Source: Hyperoplus lanceolatus (taxonomy: Eukaryota; Chordata; Actinopteri; Uranoscopiformes; Ammodytidae). From it: a DNA stretch of 64,000 nucleotides. Shown piece after piece: positions 1 to 32,159 of the stretch. The notes beneath the pieces are model-generated. The model worked only from the letters and a program-made list of their open reading frames with translations, made no database searches and was not told the origin of the DNA. The stretch covers positions 4,767,501 to 4,831,500 of the forward strand of contig CM049403.1 of assembly GCA_026929865.2 (NCBI GenBank), written 5' to 3'. Each line of letters starts with the position of its first letter. The first letter of the stretch is position 1. The position numbers and the translations under genes are program-made.

Positions 1-798
1 ACTCTTACATCATTACACTATCACATGTCACGCGAGCCTGTAAACAAGTGAAAAGGCTGCTTTGACAGATTTTTTTCTTTCTCACAAGCATTACACATTC
101 CCTGGATGTGCATGGTGCAGGTCCACACATTCGACAGGTTCTTATCTGTGTAATGGGATTTGTCCCTCGGATAATTTTCACCGATTAATTGACAAATGTA
201 AAATGTCCATCCTAGGATCCAGGACTTCATGTTGACACTACAATATTTGTTTTTCAAATGAACAGTACAAAACCTAAGGATATTCACGTTGGACTATTAT
301 GAGGATAACGTATCCAGATTCTCACATTTGGAACCTGAAATTAAATGTTTGGTATTTTTTTCCTGAAAATTGACTTCAACTAAAAAAAGTCAAAGTAGCT
401 GCAGGGAACTCTTCAGTCAGTCAATTATTGGACTATTAGACTAATTGTTACAGCTCAACCTCAGACTGGCTCATTTTAATTTGAGGTCTCAGGTTGAGAG
501 TTAAGTACAGCGCTTTCTCTTTCCTGTGAATGTTAATTTGTGTATTAAATATAAATGTATACGAATCAAAATTGAATTGGTATTCAAGATTCAAGAATCC
601 TTTTACTCTACTTCCTCATAAACTCAAAGATACGTTGAGGCTGAATGAAATTAAGAGCACTACTAGCTTGCAGTAGTAAAACTAGGAACGGTGATGCTGT
701 TATGTGTCTATGCATATACTGTATCATACACTCATGATGTATTGACTGTAAACAGCAGGATCCATTTCTCACTAGTTGTTCTGTTGTTTTTGATGCAG
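1..798 (+). other. CDKL5 intron, 5' part of the window
   Basis: No exon is recognisable before the CDKL5 exon that starts after the acceptor at 797-798. In mammals the preceding exons code the first 33 or so residues, including the glycine-rich ATP loop. They are not in this stretch, so they lie to the left of the window. The sequence is AT-rich and ordinary. The short open frames here resemble no known protein. Confidence 0.7.
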
Positions 799-21246
<20,448 letters not shown>

Positions 21247-23018
21247 TCTCTGACAAAGCTCCCCCCCCCACACACACACACACACCTGCTCTCACCATCC
21301 ATTTCAGACTCCTTTGTTTCCCCTCTGTTGCTCCTACACGTAACGTGCGTAAAAGTACACACACACACACATCAAAACACAGGTACCAAACCATCAGTCT
21401 GCTTGCAAACAGGCCAAAAGCCTTTTTATGTCTTAATTTTTTTTAAAGCGTCCATGTTTGATAGACTTTATATTATAATTCTGTAATTCTGATTATAATT
21501 TGTATTATAAAGTAAATATATTACAAATTAAATAAATATATATATATATATATATATAAATGGATAGATAAAGTGTAGATTTAAGTGTAAGTATTTTTTG
21601 TTCCTTTTCAACATAGAAATCTAGTACATTTTTCTGCGTAGTATTTCCTTGGGACCGTCTCAGCTGGCATTCTAAACCGATAAAGTTGTTGCAATAGAGG
21701 TTGGTGATGTTAGTAAATTTGAAACGTGTTCATCTCGACAAAGGGTTGTCTCTCTGGGCTTAGACACCTGATGGGCTCAGTCTGCTCAAAGCAGTCTTGA
21801 ATGAAAGGAAGGTAAATGTAGTGCTGTTAAGTTTTTCTTAGCTGGCACTGGCACATCTTTGAATCCTAAATCCATTTCTTGTTCTTTTTTTTGGGGAGAT
21901 ATTTAGGTTTTTATGTCATTTTGTAATCAGCCATTTTAACACACACTTCAGTGCCATAATAGCGACAGAAAGCCTAACCTACGTTGCCCTCTGTGGGAGC
22001 TAAAGAAGCACTGCAGCTACTGTTTTCTGACTGAGCTCATCACACACTTACTAACATCTCTAGGCACTGACTTCACATTCACCGTATGTGTAAATCATTA
22101 TGATCATATATATTATAGACAAATGTTATACAAGTTAAAAATATGGTTACACCTCAGAAAGGGAGCAAACGTTAGGCCTTTAACTTATACAGACAATCCT
22201 TTTGTTGTAATGTGATCAAGAATAATTTACTGAAATGTTAATTCATGTAAAAGTGTTTTTCCTCATAAGCAACTTCCAGCTGGCTCTACTTTTACGTCTC
22301 ATCAGTTAAAGAAATTCACTAAGGCATCCAAAACATTTTATTAGGTTTAACTGCTGTAAGAATCTATCTAACCCTTTGCCTTCTACATTTTGTTAACTAT
22401 TTTTGACTGGTAATCTATTTATTTGAGTCTCTTTATTACTTTATGCCAGTGACCTATTTTTCTAATTATTCATTATTTTTAATTTTATTCAAACCATTTC
22501 CCTTTTAAGGAACGTTTAAGACTTTTCTACTAACCTGCCAATGTTTCATGCATTCTCAATCGCACCACCTGAATGCTTAGTCAATACATGAACATGTGTT
22601 TTTGCAATCAAATCATCATAGTTTAAATGTGTGTATTAGTTCTGCTGCTCTACAATGCAGAAGCACCCCCAATGTGCGACATCACGCACCCCCCTGGTTT
22701 GGAATCACTGCACTAGTGGGCTTTTATTTTACGAAGTGATTGCGCATACTGAGCCACCAGGGACTAGCTTTGAAAGAATTCCTAATATTTAAAAAAACTG
22801 CAGTGGGGGCAGGAGCTCTGTGATGTAAGATGGTTTCTGTCTGGGATAAAGTGCCATGAAAGAATCTTGGCAGACATCTGAGATTTTTATTTTTTAATGT
22901 TGCACTTTGAAGAGACTGGTTGGCTCAGCAATATAGCTGCGACTCTGTAAATTCTTCCCTCACGTCATGTGTCATCATGTGCGTGACGTTATGAAGACCC
23001 AAGTCTCACCACAATAAA
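21247..23018 (+). other. CDKL5: CDKL5 3' untranslated region (inferred)
   Basis: There is no coding sequence after the stop. The region has short CA tracts (21271-21284 and 21356-21370), an AT repeat (21535-21558) and AT-rich sequence with many TTTTTA and ATTTA-like motifs. The best distal polyadenylation signal is AATAAA at 23013-23018. An earlier AAATAAATATA near 21527 could serve a shorter form. The extent is inferred; no transcript evidence is available. Confidence 0.5.
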
Positions 23019-23239
23019 CACAGCAAGTCCAGACATGGCCTATTATATCTTGTATTGTGTACTGTGCATTCTGTGAGGACTGTGTGCACACTCACCCACA
23101 ATACATTTCTGTCTTTGGTTCATTGAGCACTGTTGTATTATATTAATACTGATGTGTGACTTCTTGTTTTTTTTGGTAATATTTATAACAGAGGATGTTC
23201 ATCAACAGTTTAAATGAAATCAAGTATTAAGTTTGTGCT

Positions 23240-23245
23240 TTTATT
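23240..23245 (-). promoter_or_regulatory. RS1: Candidate RS1 polyadenylation signal
   Basis: TTTATT on the plus strand is AATAAA on the minus strand, about 560 bp after the RS1 stop. With the CDKL5 signal at 23013-23018, the two genes would end tail-to-tail within about 230 bp. Confidence 0.5.
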
Positions 23246-23801
23246 ACAGACACAAATCAGTAGCATAGTCAGTGTTTATCTGCTCCCCCCCCCTTCCCCC
23301 AAACAGAGACAACGTAAAACAACAAATGAATGCTTAACAATTTTAGAAAATCCATGTTTACATATATAACAGTAAATCTCAAATAAAACAAGCTCATTTC
23401 ATTGGTATGGTCTTTTAACCTGGAGAATATTTTCTGGAAAGTGCTTCTTCTGAGGAAAAGAAAAAATGAAGTTAAATGGAATCTTTCTTCACGTACCATG
23501 CCTCCAAATATTGCAATTTTTAAACTGGATTCCCGCTGTATGCTCTGAAGGAAGGTGTCCCAATTTTGTATTTGAAATACTAATAATATTTTAAATCCTT
23601 ACAGATTTTAAGATTGATTTTTAAGGTGCATCAAAAGGGCAATAAAACATGTCCACCACCAACCTGCCTCACCAAAGAAAGACAGACAAAGTTTTGTGAT
23701 GGATCTTCAAGTGCTGGACCCAATGTCCCTCTTTTTTGGCAAGCTGCATGTTGACAGGGGCAGGAGGATGGACTGGGGCCTGGGGCTGAGTGAGTACTGT
23801 A

Positions 23802-26800
23802 TCAGGTACACTTGGCCATGCACATGAGTAGCTCCATCCTCACAGCTATGCGGGTGTGCCAGCCCAGCGGCAGCAGGCGGATGTAACGGGCTACCATGGG
23901 CGGGCGCAGCAGGTTCTGCACCGTGGACACGCGGTCAGAGTTCCCATAGAAGACCTAAAGAGTAGAAAAGCAAAGAGAACTATCACTGTCCTCAGACTGA
24001 TTCTACTCATTTGTCTCAAACTATTATTTTCCCTGAAGTGTCTTTAATTAGATATTTGGTAGTCCTTTATTTATGCCGACTAAACACTGCCATGGTTCAA
24101 CTTTGCTGTGGACAATAAGCCGAAAAAGAAGTTGAAAACTGAAGTTCCCAGTATGGGTCAAACTACTACTGGGGCGATCTGACCACTACACCACGAGCGC
24201 CACCCCTTTTTAAAATGTTCATCGTTTCAGTTCTAACCCCCATAACAAAGAGCCCACGTCCTCTTTAGAGTGATTAACACGCCAGCCCTCCAACACAGCA
24301 CTTCCATCAGTTTACTTATTTGAGTCGGTGTGAACAAATAGAAACCTGGATTGACAGAGGACAAGCCTTAAGTATTGCTTTCAATAGGAAAATAACAATA
24401 GAGCAACAGTGACAAGTGGCACTGAATCTGACATCCCTGGTGTCACTTGATAGAGGGGCTGACAGCAATAGATATGACTGCATCTCTGCTGGTGACAGAT
24501 TAATAGAGTCTGGAACACAGACTTCTTATCATTGGTTGCATGATTCCACAGTGGTACATTAAGCCCTATTCTGTGCACTCACCCTGTTGTTTCCTGTGGC
24601 GTCTTTGTAATAGACCCAGTTGAGCGTTTCCACAGTGCGATACTGAACGCTGTATTTAGTGATCCACTCGTCAGCATCACAGCGGCCCTGGGTGAGGATG
24701 CCTGAGACCACGCCCACCTCCTGCAGGTCAATCTGGATCCACTGGAACGGATCGTTAAACTTGGAGAGCCACGCGCACCTAACGATGGAAAGAACACATT
24801 CACTGCTGCTGTAGTGTCTTCACAGTGGTAATAAACAGGGACTAGGACTTGGGTTCCTTACGTACCCAAAGCCTTGGTTGTTGAGACGACCCTTGGTGGG
24901 GGTCCAGGAGGAGTACCAGCCAACGAGCTGGTCCTGATTGGAGCAGGTGATCTGCTCAGATGACACAGATCCAGATTCAAAGCCCAGGGCTCTGTGGTAA
25001 GGGCATTCTGTGGAGGACAGACAGACTCTTTACTGTTCCATCCAAATATGTTGATTGTGACACCTGGGAGAATTTTTTTTTTTTTTGATAATTGCATTCA
25101 CCATGAGTGAAAGTGATAGGTGACACTTAAAGAGTAATGCAAAAAAAAAGTTGCAAGTGCAAAATGTATAAGGTTCGCCTTCCACCTGTGATAAGCACAC
25201 CAAAATATACCCCTGAATCTAACTAGCAGTTAGGTTTAGGGATATGGCAGTTAGCTTCAAAACTGTTGTTAGATTTAGGGCCAATCAAGAAGACTTTTTG
25301 GAATGTGGGGCTTAAAGAGAAAGGCTCTAAAATGGAGCGTTTCAGCCAGATTTTGCAATGGCACTGTGAGAAATATAAATGTTTTTTTTTAATGTTATAG
25401 AAACCCAAATGACTATTTTGAACCTTAAAATGAGTTGAGTTACTTTATTAGTTAATGGTTACAATCGAAATTTGTCTTTCCGCATATCCCCTCTCAAGTT
25501 ACCACACTTCGGCGGGGGTCAGAGCGCAGGGTCAGGCGTAGTACAGCGCCCCTGGAGCAGTTTGGGGTTAAGTGTCTTGCTCAAGGCACAATGGTAGAGA
25601 TGGTGGGCACCGTAGACGTAATACCAGCCACTGCTAGTTTTACATCTAACACCCTCCTGTCCGGTGCCAGGGATCAAACCAGCGACCTCATGGTTACTGG
25701 TCGGCCACCTTTCCTCTAGGCTATCCTACCACCCTGAGCATATGAGCATATGTTACCTTTAATCAAGTTCAACAATATACAGCCTAATGCTCCTGTAACA
25801 TTTGAGTGGCATCATACCCTCTAATAGTATTGCGGTCAGCCTTCTTGTTCTGAACTCCCTCACTAGCATCTGACTCTCTGAAGGCTTGCGTGATAAGGCA
25901 GAAGACAAAGTTTGGGTCACGGTCTGATTTGTGCTTCCTTGTCCGGTATCACGCTGCCAGGTTTAGGGCGCGCCCTATTTAAGGCTCCCTAATCAGCTCA
26001 TCACATTCCTGCAGGGGTAATGAGATTACCTCACGGCACTTACCCGTCCACGCCTATACTTGGCTAACCCTAACCCTAACCCTAACCCTAACGTTAAATA
26101 GGAGCATGCCTTAAAAAGTAAGCAACAGGGCCGTGCACAGACATCTAGGGGGCAAGGGCTCAAGCACGAGCACCAGCACGCACTCTTCCCACCCTGATGT
26201 TATCACAGCACTGTCATCTATAGTCGCATGCTTTGTTCATAACTGAGAACCTGTTTATATTCTACTGAAACACATTGTTTCACAAGTAAAACACTGATTT
26301 GACACTTTTTTTTCACAAAAGTAAAGCAGTCAGTGTGCAGTTGTTTGGACTAATTCAGTTTGGCGGTTTCTCTGAGAAAGACAGTTAGGAAGGATGCAAT
26401 TCAATGAATTCATTAATTGACGGAGCCAAGATTAGGTTGAGGGGCATTCGAGGACACAGCCAGGAACTACCAGGTGCGTGATCCATCAAACCAGCTGGGG
26501 CTCTCTTTGAGCCTGTAGGACACACTGCTGGACTCCATTTATCTTCATGTGTGAGGTTCCCTACAATGTCCTTCATAACATTTGCATCCTGGTTTTTCAC
26601 TTTTAAAAAATAACTTCCTGTACTGATGCTCACTTATGTTGGAACATTGGACTAAATTGTATGTGCTCCTTCATTGGACAATCCTTCTCGTGAAGATCTG
26701 GACTTGAAGGGGACAAGCTGCGATGGTTGGCTAGGTTGGGGGTGGGAGGGTATCTTTCACATTGGTTAGTATTTGAATAATACATCTTATATGTTTGTAT

Positions 26801-29403
26801 ATAGTTGGTCCAATAGATGCTGTAAAAAAAATTATACATGGTTGAGTGAAAAAAAAAACAATATAAATTGCTAAAAAAATTTAAAAAATCCTGCCTGGCT
26901 CTTCCAAACTTTCGTTTTTACTTTTGGGCTGTTAACCTGCGCTGCCTTTCATTTTGGTCTTTCTTTCACAATCAGCCCAATTGTCTTGACTGGGTAGCCA
27001 TGGAATTACATACAGATGATAATATGTCCGTGCCTGCATTACTTGGATCCCCACTTCCACTCCCTTCGATTAAATCTTTAACAAATCCGGTGGTTAAACA
27101 CTCTCTAAGGATATGGGTTCAATTGAGGAAATATTTTGGGTTGCATAACTTCTCCCTGCTGAGCCCTATTGCATCAAACCACCTTTTCAGACCATCAACC
27201 CAAGATCCTGTCTTTAAAGAATGGCATAAGAAGGGTATTGTGCGCTTCAAGAACCTGTATATGGGTAACACTTTAGCATCATTTGAACATCTAAGCAAAA
27301 AATTAGGTCTTCCAAGGTCAGATTTTTTCAGATATCTGCAAACAAGACATTTTGTGCTATCCAAATTGACCAGCTCTTCTATACCAGCAGACACAACCCT
27401 TGTTGATTTTGTTCTTTCTATCAACCCATCTCAAAAGAGACTTGTCTCTGCGTTCTATGGCAGGATGCTGGATCTAAGACATGCTTCTATGGACAAGATC
27501 AAAGCAGCATGGGAAGGGGACCTGGGCTTCTCTTTAGCGGAAGATACATGGACTCCATTCTTAAACATGTTAATTCCACCTCTATATGCGCTCGACATTG
27601 CCTGATCCAATTCAAAGTGGTTCATAGGGCTCATATCTCAAAAGCCAAATTATCCACAATTTACCCTGATGTTAGTCCACTGTGCGTAAGATGTAACATC
27701 TATGAAGCCTCTCTACTTCATATGTACTGGTTGTGCCCCAGCCTTAACAAATTATGGGTAGAGGTAGAGGTCTTCCAAACACTATCTCAGGTGTTAAACA
27801 TCAAGTTGGAAACAAAACCTCTAATTGCACTTTTTGGGGTCACTGACGAGGTGGTTGGATTAACTGCAGTTAAGCGCCGTACTATATCTTTTGTCTCTCT
27901 TCTGACCTGGCGAACCATTCCGCTGAGGTGGAGGGAACCTGTCCCGCCCACTCATACACAATGGCTGAGAGATGTTATGTCCTGTCTTAAGCTAGAAAAA
28001 AATTAGATACTCGCTTCGGCATTCCAATGCAGGGTTTCAGAAAGCATGGGGACCTTTTTTGGGCTCATTCCAGGCTTTGTGATTTGGGAGGGATTATTTT
28101 TGGGTTTTTTGATGTTTCTTTTATTGTTTGTTTTGAAGTGTCATAAATTGTTTTTTATCTGTTCTTTTCATTTCAACCTGTGTGTAACAAGGAACACCCT
28201 GGCACTTGTCAACCATAAAACCAGATAAAGAGATTTTGATTTAAAAAAACATCCTGCCGCTATAGCATCAACATAAGCAACATGCCATAAATCAATGCAG
28301 GTGACCATGACCTCACCTGGCATACAGTCCAGTGGGAGATCCTGAGGTTGTGGCGGTGGTGGCGGGGGCAGTGAGGAGGTCATCAACAGGACAGGTTGGC
28401 TGACAGAGGGGCTGGCTGTGGGTGATTCACAGTCACAGGTGCAGGCTTTGACGTTGCTGGTCCATGTCTCGATCACCTGCTGGTCTTCTATCTCCTCCTC
28501 TAGCTCCTCTTCTGCCTCTGCCTCTTCCTCCGCCTCAACCCCTCCATCTTCCTCCCCTCCGTCTTCCATCCCTCCATCCTCCTCCCCTCCATCCTCCTCC
28601 CCTCCATCTTCCTCCCCTCCATCTTCCTTCCCTCCATCTTCCATCCCTCCATCCTCCTCCTGCTGAGGCGGCTCTGCTTCCACCTCCACCTCCACCTCTT
28701 CCTCCTCTACCTCTATCGGCTGCTCCTCTTCTGGGATGACTTCATCTTCCTGAAGGACACACAGGTCAAGGGACGACTACGTACACACGACGGCCCTAGC
28801 ACAAACGCACACACACACAGGCTACCCTGCTGCAAACACACCACCCCCATTCACATCCAAATGCCCAATCTGTGAATGGGCATTTTCTTGATTTTTATTT
28901 TTATTTATTTTTTATTTTATATTTTTTTAGTTGCTTTATTTTTTCACTCACTGCCTGCCACTGCCATCGCCTGTACTGGCTGTCACCAAAAGTATTGTCC
29001 GCTGCCCTGCGTCTTGTCTTGTCTTTTCTTGTCTTGTCTAGCATGTCAAGCTTTCTTAACACTAGATAAAAAGTGAATGATAAAAAGTGCCAAAGTAAAT
29101 CTAGAGTTTGCTCCAAGAGTGAGCTCAATCAAGTCTTTCTTTCAGGCATTTATATGAATGGGCTCTTCTTACCTCCTGGGAGTGGACATTGTTCAGGGCT
29201 GTGGCACATCAGCAGATGCATGAAACGTAGGGACAGATGGTGAGTTACAATGTGAAAGATAAAACCACATTTTACAGAACAGCAATCATAAAATCATGAG
29301 TATCATATCAACAACAAACAAATTAACTACAAACATTCATTAATAAGTTGTTTGCTTGTTCGTATAATGTGGCCGACATGCCTGTGACAAACTTCTCTAA
29401 TTG

Positions 29404-29472
<69 letters not shown>

Positions 29473-29779
29473 CAGGAGAAACACCAATTTAGGTTTAAAG
29501 TATACGCTCTTGTATTATTGAAGAAAAAAAAAACTTTTTTTGATAATCACAAACAATGCATGTCTCAATGGCTACCACCAATAAACCTCTCCCTCATGAA
29601 ACAATGCTCAGTTTCAAAATGATGTAAAATGGATTTGCATTAACTAAAAAAGAAAAGGCAGAACAGTGAACTGCAATTAAGATTGAATTGTGTATGCGTC
29701 ACGCAGGTGCACAGTGTGACTTACCCAGACATAAAAGCAGAAGGAACACCACGGCACCACATCGAATTTTGACCTCCAT
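23802..29779 (-). CDS. RS1: RS1, retinoschisin (complete, 6 exons)
   Basis: Secreted retinal adhesion protein of photoreceptors and bipolar cells; mutations in humans cause X-linked retinoschisis. Exons in transcript order: 29779-29725, 29198-29173, 28749-28317, 25007-24866, 24778-24583, 23954-23802. Sizes of exons 2, 4 and 5 (26, 142, 196 nt) equal the human ones as I recall them, and all phases agree: 335 codons with stop, against 224 residues in human. Exon 1 codes a signal peptide ([19 protein letters not shown]). The discoidin domain runs from [13 protein letters not shown] through [49 protein letters not shown] and [19 protein letters not shown] to [11 protein letters not shown]. The cysteines used for octamer formation are kept (CTCDC, LDCMP, and the C-terminal MCMAKC pair). 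Exon 3 is about 327 nt longer than the human one. Confidence 0.95.
24158..24207 (-). repeat. tRNA-like SINE head fragment (weak)
   Basis: The minus strand reads GGGGTGGCGCTCGTGGTGTA then GTGGTCAGATCGCCCC, with a good polymerase III A box (TGGTGTAGTGG). The B box that should follow is only roughly present (AGTTTGACCC). It is inside RS1 intron 5. It is more likely a SINE head than a working tRNA gene. Confidence 0.35.
25495..25735 (-). repeat. tRNA-derived SINE
   Basis: On the minus strand the A-box-like TAGCCTAGAGG (near 25723-25713) is followed by the B box GGTTTGATCCC (25680-25670) at tRNA-like spacing. The body then includes the complement of AAGTGTCTTGCTCAAGGCAC, a conserved teleost SINE/LINE block. 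It lies in RS1 intron 3. Confidence 0.6.
26064..26092. repeat. Interstitial telomere-like repeat (CCCTAA)n
   Basis: About four and a half tandem CCCTAA units, the vertebrate telomere motif, inside RS1 intron 3 between a SINE and an L1-like fragment. Such short internal tracts are usually explained by repair of double-strand breaks. Confidence 0.9.
26880..28242 (+). mobile_element. L1/Tx1-clade LINE, 3' end of ORF2 (antisense to RS1)
   Basis: Two overlapping plus-strand frames carry the C-terminal part of L1-type ORF2. First [47 protein letters not shown]-like and [12 protein letters not shown] (to about 27600). Then, in another frame, [20 protein letters not shown] followed by [19 protein letters not shown], the C-terminal zinc knuckle of this clade (27690-27740). 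At least one frameshift lies between 27509 and 27605. The endonuclease and reverse-transcriptase core are missing. The 3' end seems to be the TTTTGATTTAAAAAAAC near 28240. It is 75 bp from RS1 exon 3. Confidence 0.82.
28317..28749 (-). other. RS1: RS1 exon 3 with acidic repeat and proline run
   Basis: The exon is 433 nt (144 codons plus 1 nt); human exon 3 is 106 nt as I recall it. Order in the protein: acidic [18 protein letters not shown], eight EDGG-type pentapeptides, another Glu-rich stretch, [10 protein letters not shown], the conserved CTCDC, a Ser/Pro linker with six prolines, and LDCMP leading into the discoidin domain. The frame is open throughout and phases match exons 2 and 4, which supports translation. 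CTCDC and LDC lie in the same exon, as in human. Confidence 0.9.
28541..28660 (-). repeat. RS1: Coding minisatellite, 8 x 15 bp
   Basis: Exactly 120 bp of 15-bp units coding (E/M/K)EDGG eight times. Units differ by single bases such as GAA/GAG and GAT/GAC, and in the first codon. Since the unit is a multiple of three, copy-number change would keep the frame. Confidence 0.93.
29405..29471. repeat. (GT)n microsatellite
   Basis: About 33 GT units in RS1 intron 1, between exon 2 (29173-29198) and exon 1 (29725-29779). Confidence 0.98.
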
Positions 29780-29803
29780 CTTCCTCCTCAGCTGTGCCGG
29801 AAT

Positions 29804-29870
29804 GGTGTGTGTGTGTGTGTGTGTGTGTGGGTGATACCTAACGCTAGTGGATAAGATTACTGTAATCCAC
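29804..29870 (-). promoter_or_regulatory. RS1: RS1 5' region: CA repeat and CRX/OTX-like palindrome
   Basis: Just 5' of the RS1 ATG (29777-29779) lie a (CA)n tract on the gene strand (29804-29829) and, 76-88 bp from the ATG, the palindrome GATTACTGTAATC (29855-29867). The palindrome holds two inverted TAATC cores, the site type bound by K50 homeodomain factors such as CRX and OTX2. Mammalian RS1 is known to be driven by CRX. No clear TATA box was seen. The function is inferred from motif and place only. Confidence 0.5.
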
Positions 29871-29899
29871 AGGCCTGACTTTTCTAATACTCTTTATTG

Positions 29900-30950
29900 G
29901 ACTTGAGACACCTCCCTTTGGCCCGGACATTGTACTGCACCTGTGTGGTCAAGAGGATCCAACACTCCATGAACTTCATTGAAAGCCAGCATCACTCTGA
30001 TGGTTACAACACCATCAACTGTCAACATTACAACCTGTTCATGTGTTTTGAACTTACAATGACATGTTAGAAAAAGGTCTAGGCAGACTAAGCCAGTCTC
30101 TATCCCATACCACTAATTTAATGATTTAAGATATCCTTGTTGCCTATGTGTCCCACATTGTATGTGTGCGTCTGCGTATCACCATCTGATTAATAAAAGG
30201 AGGTTATATGGCAAAGTAAATTTTAAAAAATATCGCCAAGAGATAAATGAGAAGATTGAAGAAATAGGCTACCACCGATCTTTCATCTTTGTATTCTAAC
30301 TTTAAAACATGCTTATTATGACATACAATGGTAAAAACAACATGCAACCACCAATTTAAAAAGGCTAATTACACATTCATAAAATAGGTGAGAAATGGTT
30401 AATATTTCTGTTATTGAGAAAGAAAATAAAGTCTACTGGAAAATATCTGCTTGTCTAAGTGTAGGCTATGCAATAACCTAGTGCCAATGCAGGCTATTGC
30501 AAGCCTAATGTAGTCTAACCTTTATTATACTATCTGTGAGTCTAACATATAACAAGGTTAGTATCTATATGTTAAGACTTAATTAGCTTTGATTGGAATT
30601 TGAGGAATTTATTGTGAACTTTTTTCATATAGCCAAACAGTCGATAAACAGATACATTGTTATGATAGGGTGATTATTACATTATTGTTGCAAATGCCTA
30701 TTAAAAGCTCCATCAAATATGACAACCTATAAAGTATGCATAATTCACCAAACCCCATATCAACCATACCGTCTATAATATCCCTCTAAGATATCCCTAT
30801 ATGTCCCTCCTGGTTACCCCGCCACTATTTAGGGTAAGTTAGCCTACTGTAAACATTCAGCTGAGAAATCCATGTACCTAATAAAAGAAAGGAGACTTCC
30901 TCTTATATTAGGTCAATGGAGACTTTTCATGGTGACATTTGAATGGGCGG
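29900..30950. other. Intergenic spacer between RS1 and AP1S2
   Basis: This is the divergent spacer between the RS1 5' end and the AP1S2 promoter. It is AT-rich and holds no convincing open frame, RNA gene or repeat that I can name. Regulatory elements of either gene could be here but none is evident. Confidence 0.6.
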
Positions 30951-30989
30951 GACTATCAGTCTCTTCGTAGTTTGACAGATGTACATGCC

Positions 30990-31168
30990 GGCCAATCACG
31001 TCCGCGATATTGAGTTAAAGCCGTGGATAGGCGGAGATTATCAACGAAAAAAAGTTGGCCAATATTATGAGCGCCTCATTGGCCAATCAGAAGCTCGAAA
31101 CGAAGTGGCCGTGTATGTGTTCCAGGGTGGCTCATTCCTCACAGAAGAATACAGTGCAGTTATCCAAG
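30990..31168 (+). promoter_or_regulatory. AP1S2: AP1S2 promoter with clustered CCAAT boxes and non-coding exon 1
   Basis: CCAAT motifs at 30992-30996, 31059-31063 and 31083-31087, with an ATTGG at 31078-31082 abutting the last, make an NF-Y-type TATA-less promoter. The sequence ends at a strong donor, CCAAG|GTAAGT at 31168, which fits the non-coding first exon known for mammalian AP1S2. The exact start of transcription cannot be read from sequence. Confidence 0.6.
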
Positions 31169-31933
31169 GTAAGTAGCCTACTTATCAGTGTGTGTTATTT
31201 CACTTTTTGCAAGAAAATACACTCACACGGTTGGTCGCATCCCATGTCGTATTTAAAACAGACCAGTCGGTGGCTAAACGTGCTAATGCTAACCGCAGAA
31301 TAACGGCTTAAACTGTGCCTACCTAGGGGCTGTTGATAATGGTAACGAGATGATGGTTGCTGTCATGTTTATGGCACCACTTAGGCTTAGGCTTATGAAA
31401 ATGACATGTGTCATTAATAAGCTGTATCAGCCATCGTGTTATTTTGTTTCAATATATTTCGAATTGGAAAAAAAAATAGTTTGAACATTTTTACAGCGGT
31501 TTGAACAGGTGTAGTGCGTTGTTTATCTAAAACACATGGCAGCACGTCACAGCCTACACAAACAGCTTTACAACAAGCCTTAATATCCCACTGACAGTGT
31601 GTTTTTAAGTTACATGAGGCGTTTATTATTCGAATATTACATTTTTTTTCAGTTTGATGGACATGATTACATTGCATTTGTCTCGTTCATTTCTTGAGCA
31701 CAGCTGTCACATGTCTCGCACCAATAATTTCCATAAAGTGGCTGAACTGAAGAGAAGCAATGTGACAGAAAGAAAAAAAATAATAAGATGAGAGCTGTTT
31801 GAATGCTTCTGATCTCTTTCCGTGGAAGTCTTTCATCACCCACTCTTTCCTTCCTCCTTCATCTTGTGTTTCTTCTGTTTTTTATTTATTTATTTATTTA
31901 TTTGTATATGATCTCTCATCTCCCTCATACCAG

Positions 31934-32116
31934 ATGCAGTTCATGCTGCTGTTCAGTCGACAGGGCAAGCTCAGGCTTCAGAAGTGGTACGTGCCTTTGT
32001 GCGACAAGGAGAAGAAGAAGATCACCAGAGAGTTGGTGCAGACGGTGTTGGCTCGAAAGCCCAAAATGTGCAGCTTTCTGGAGTGGAGAGACCTGAAGAT
32101 TGTGTACAAGAGGTGG

Positions 32117-32159
<43 letters not shown>

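Noticed and set aside
24158-24207. A true tRNA gene on the minus strand
   Set aside because: It has a good A box but a poor B box and no convincing anticodon or acceptor stems. It is kept only as a weak SINE head.
26640-26879. Sequence left of the L1-like fragment as further LINE or a separate 3' tail
   Set aside because: Its TTTGTATATAGTTGG-like text hints at a LINE 3' end, but I could not place it firmly, so it is not called.
28418-28739. Plus-strand Pro/Ser-rich open frames opposite RS1 exon 3
   Set aside because: They are the complement of the acidic repeat; the minus strand is the one joined in phase to conserved RS1 exons.
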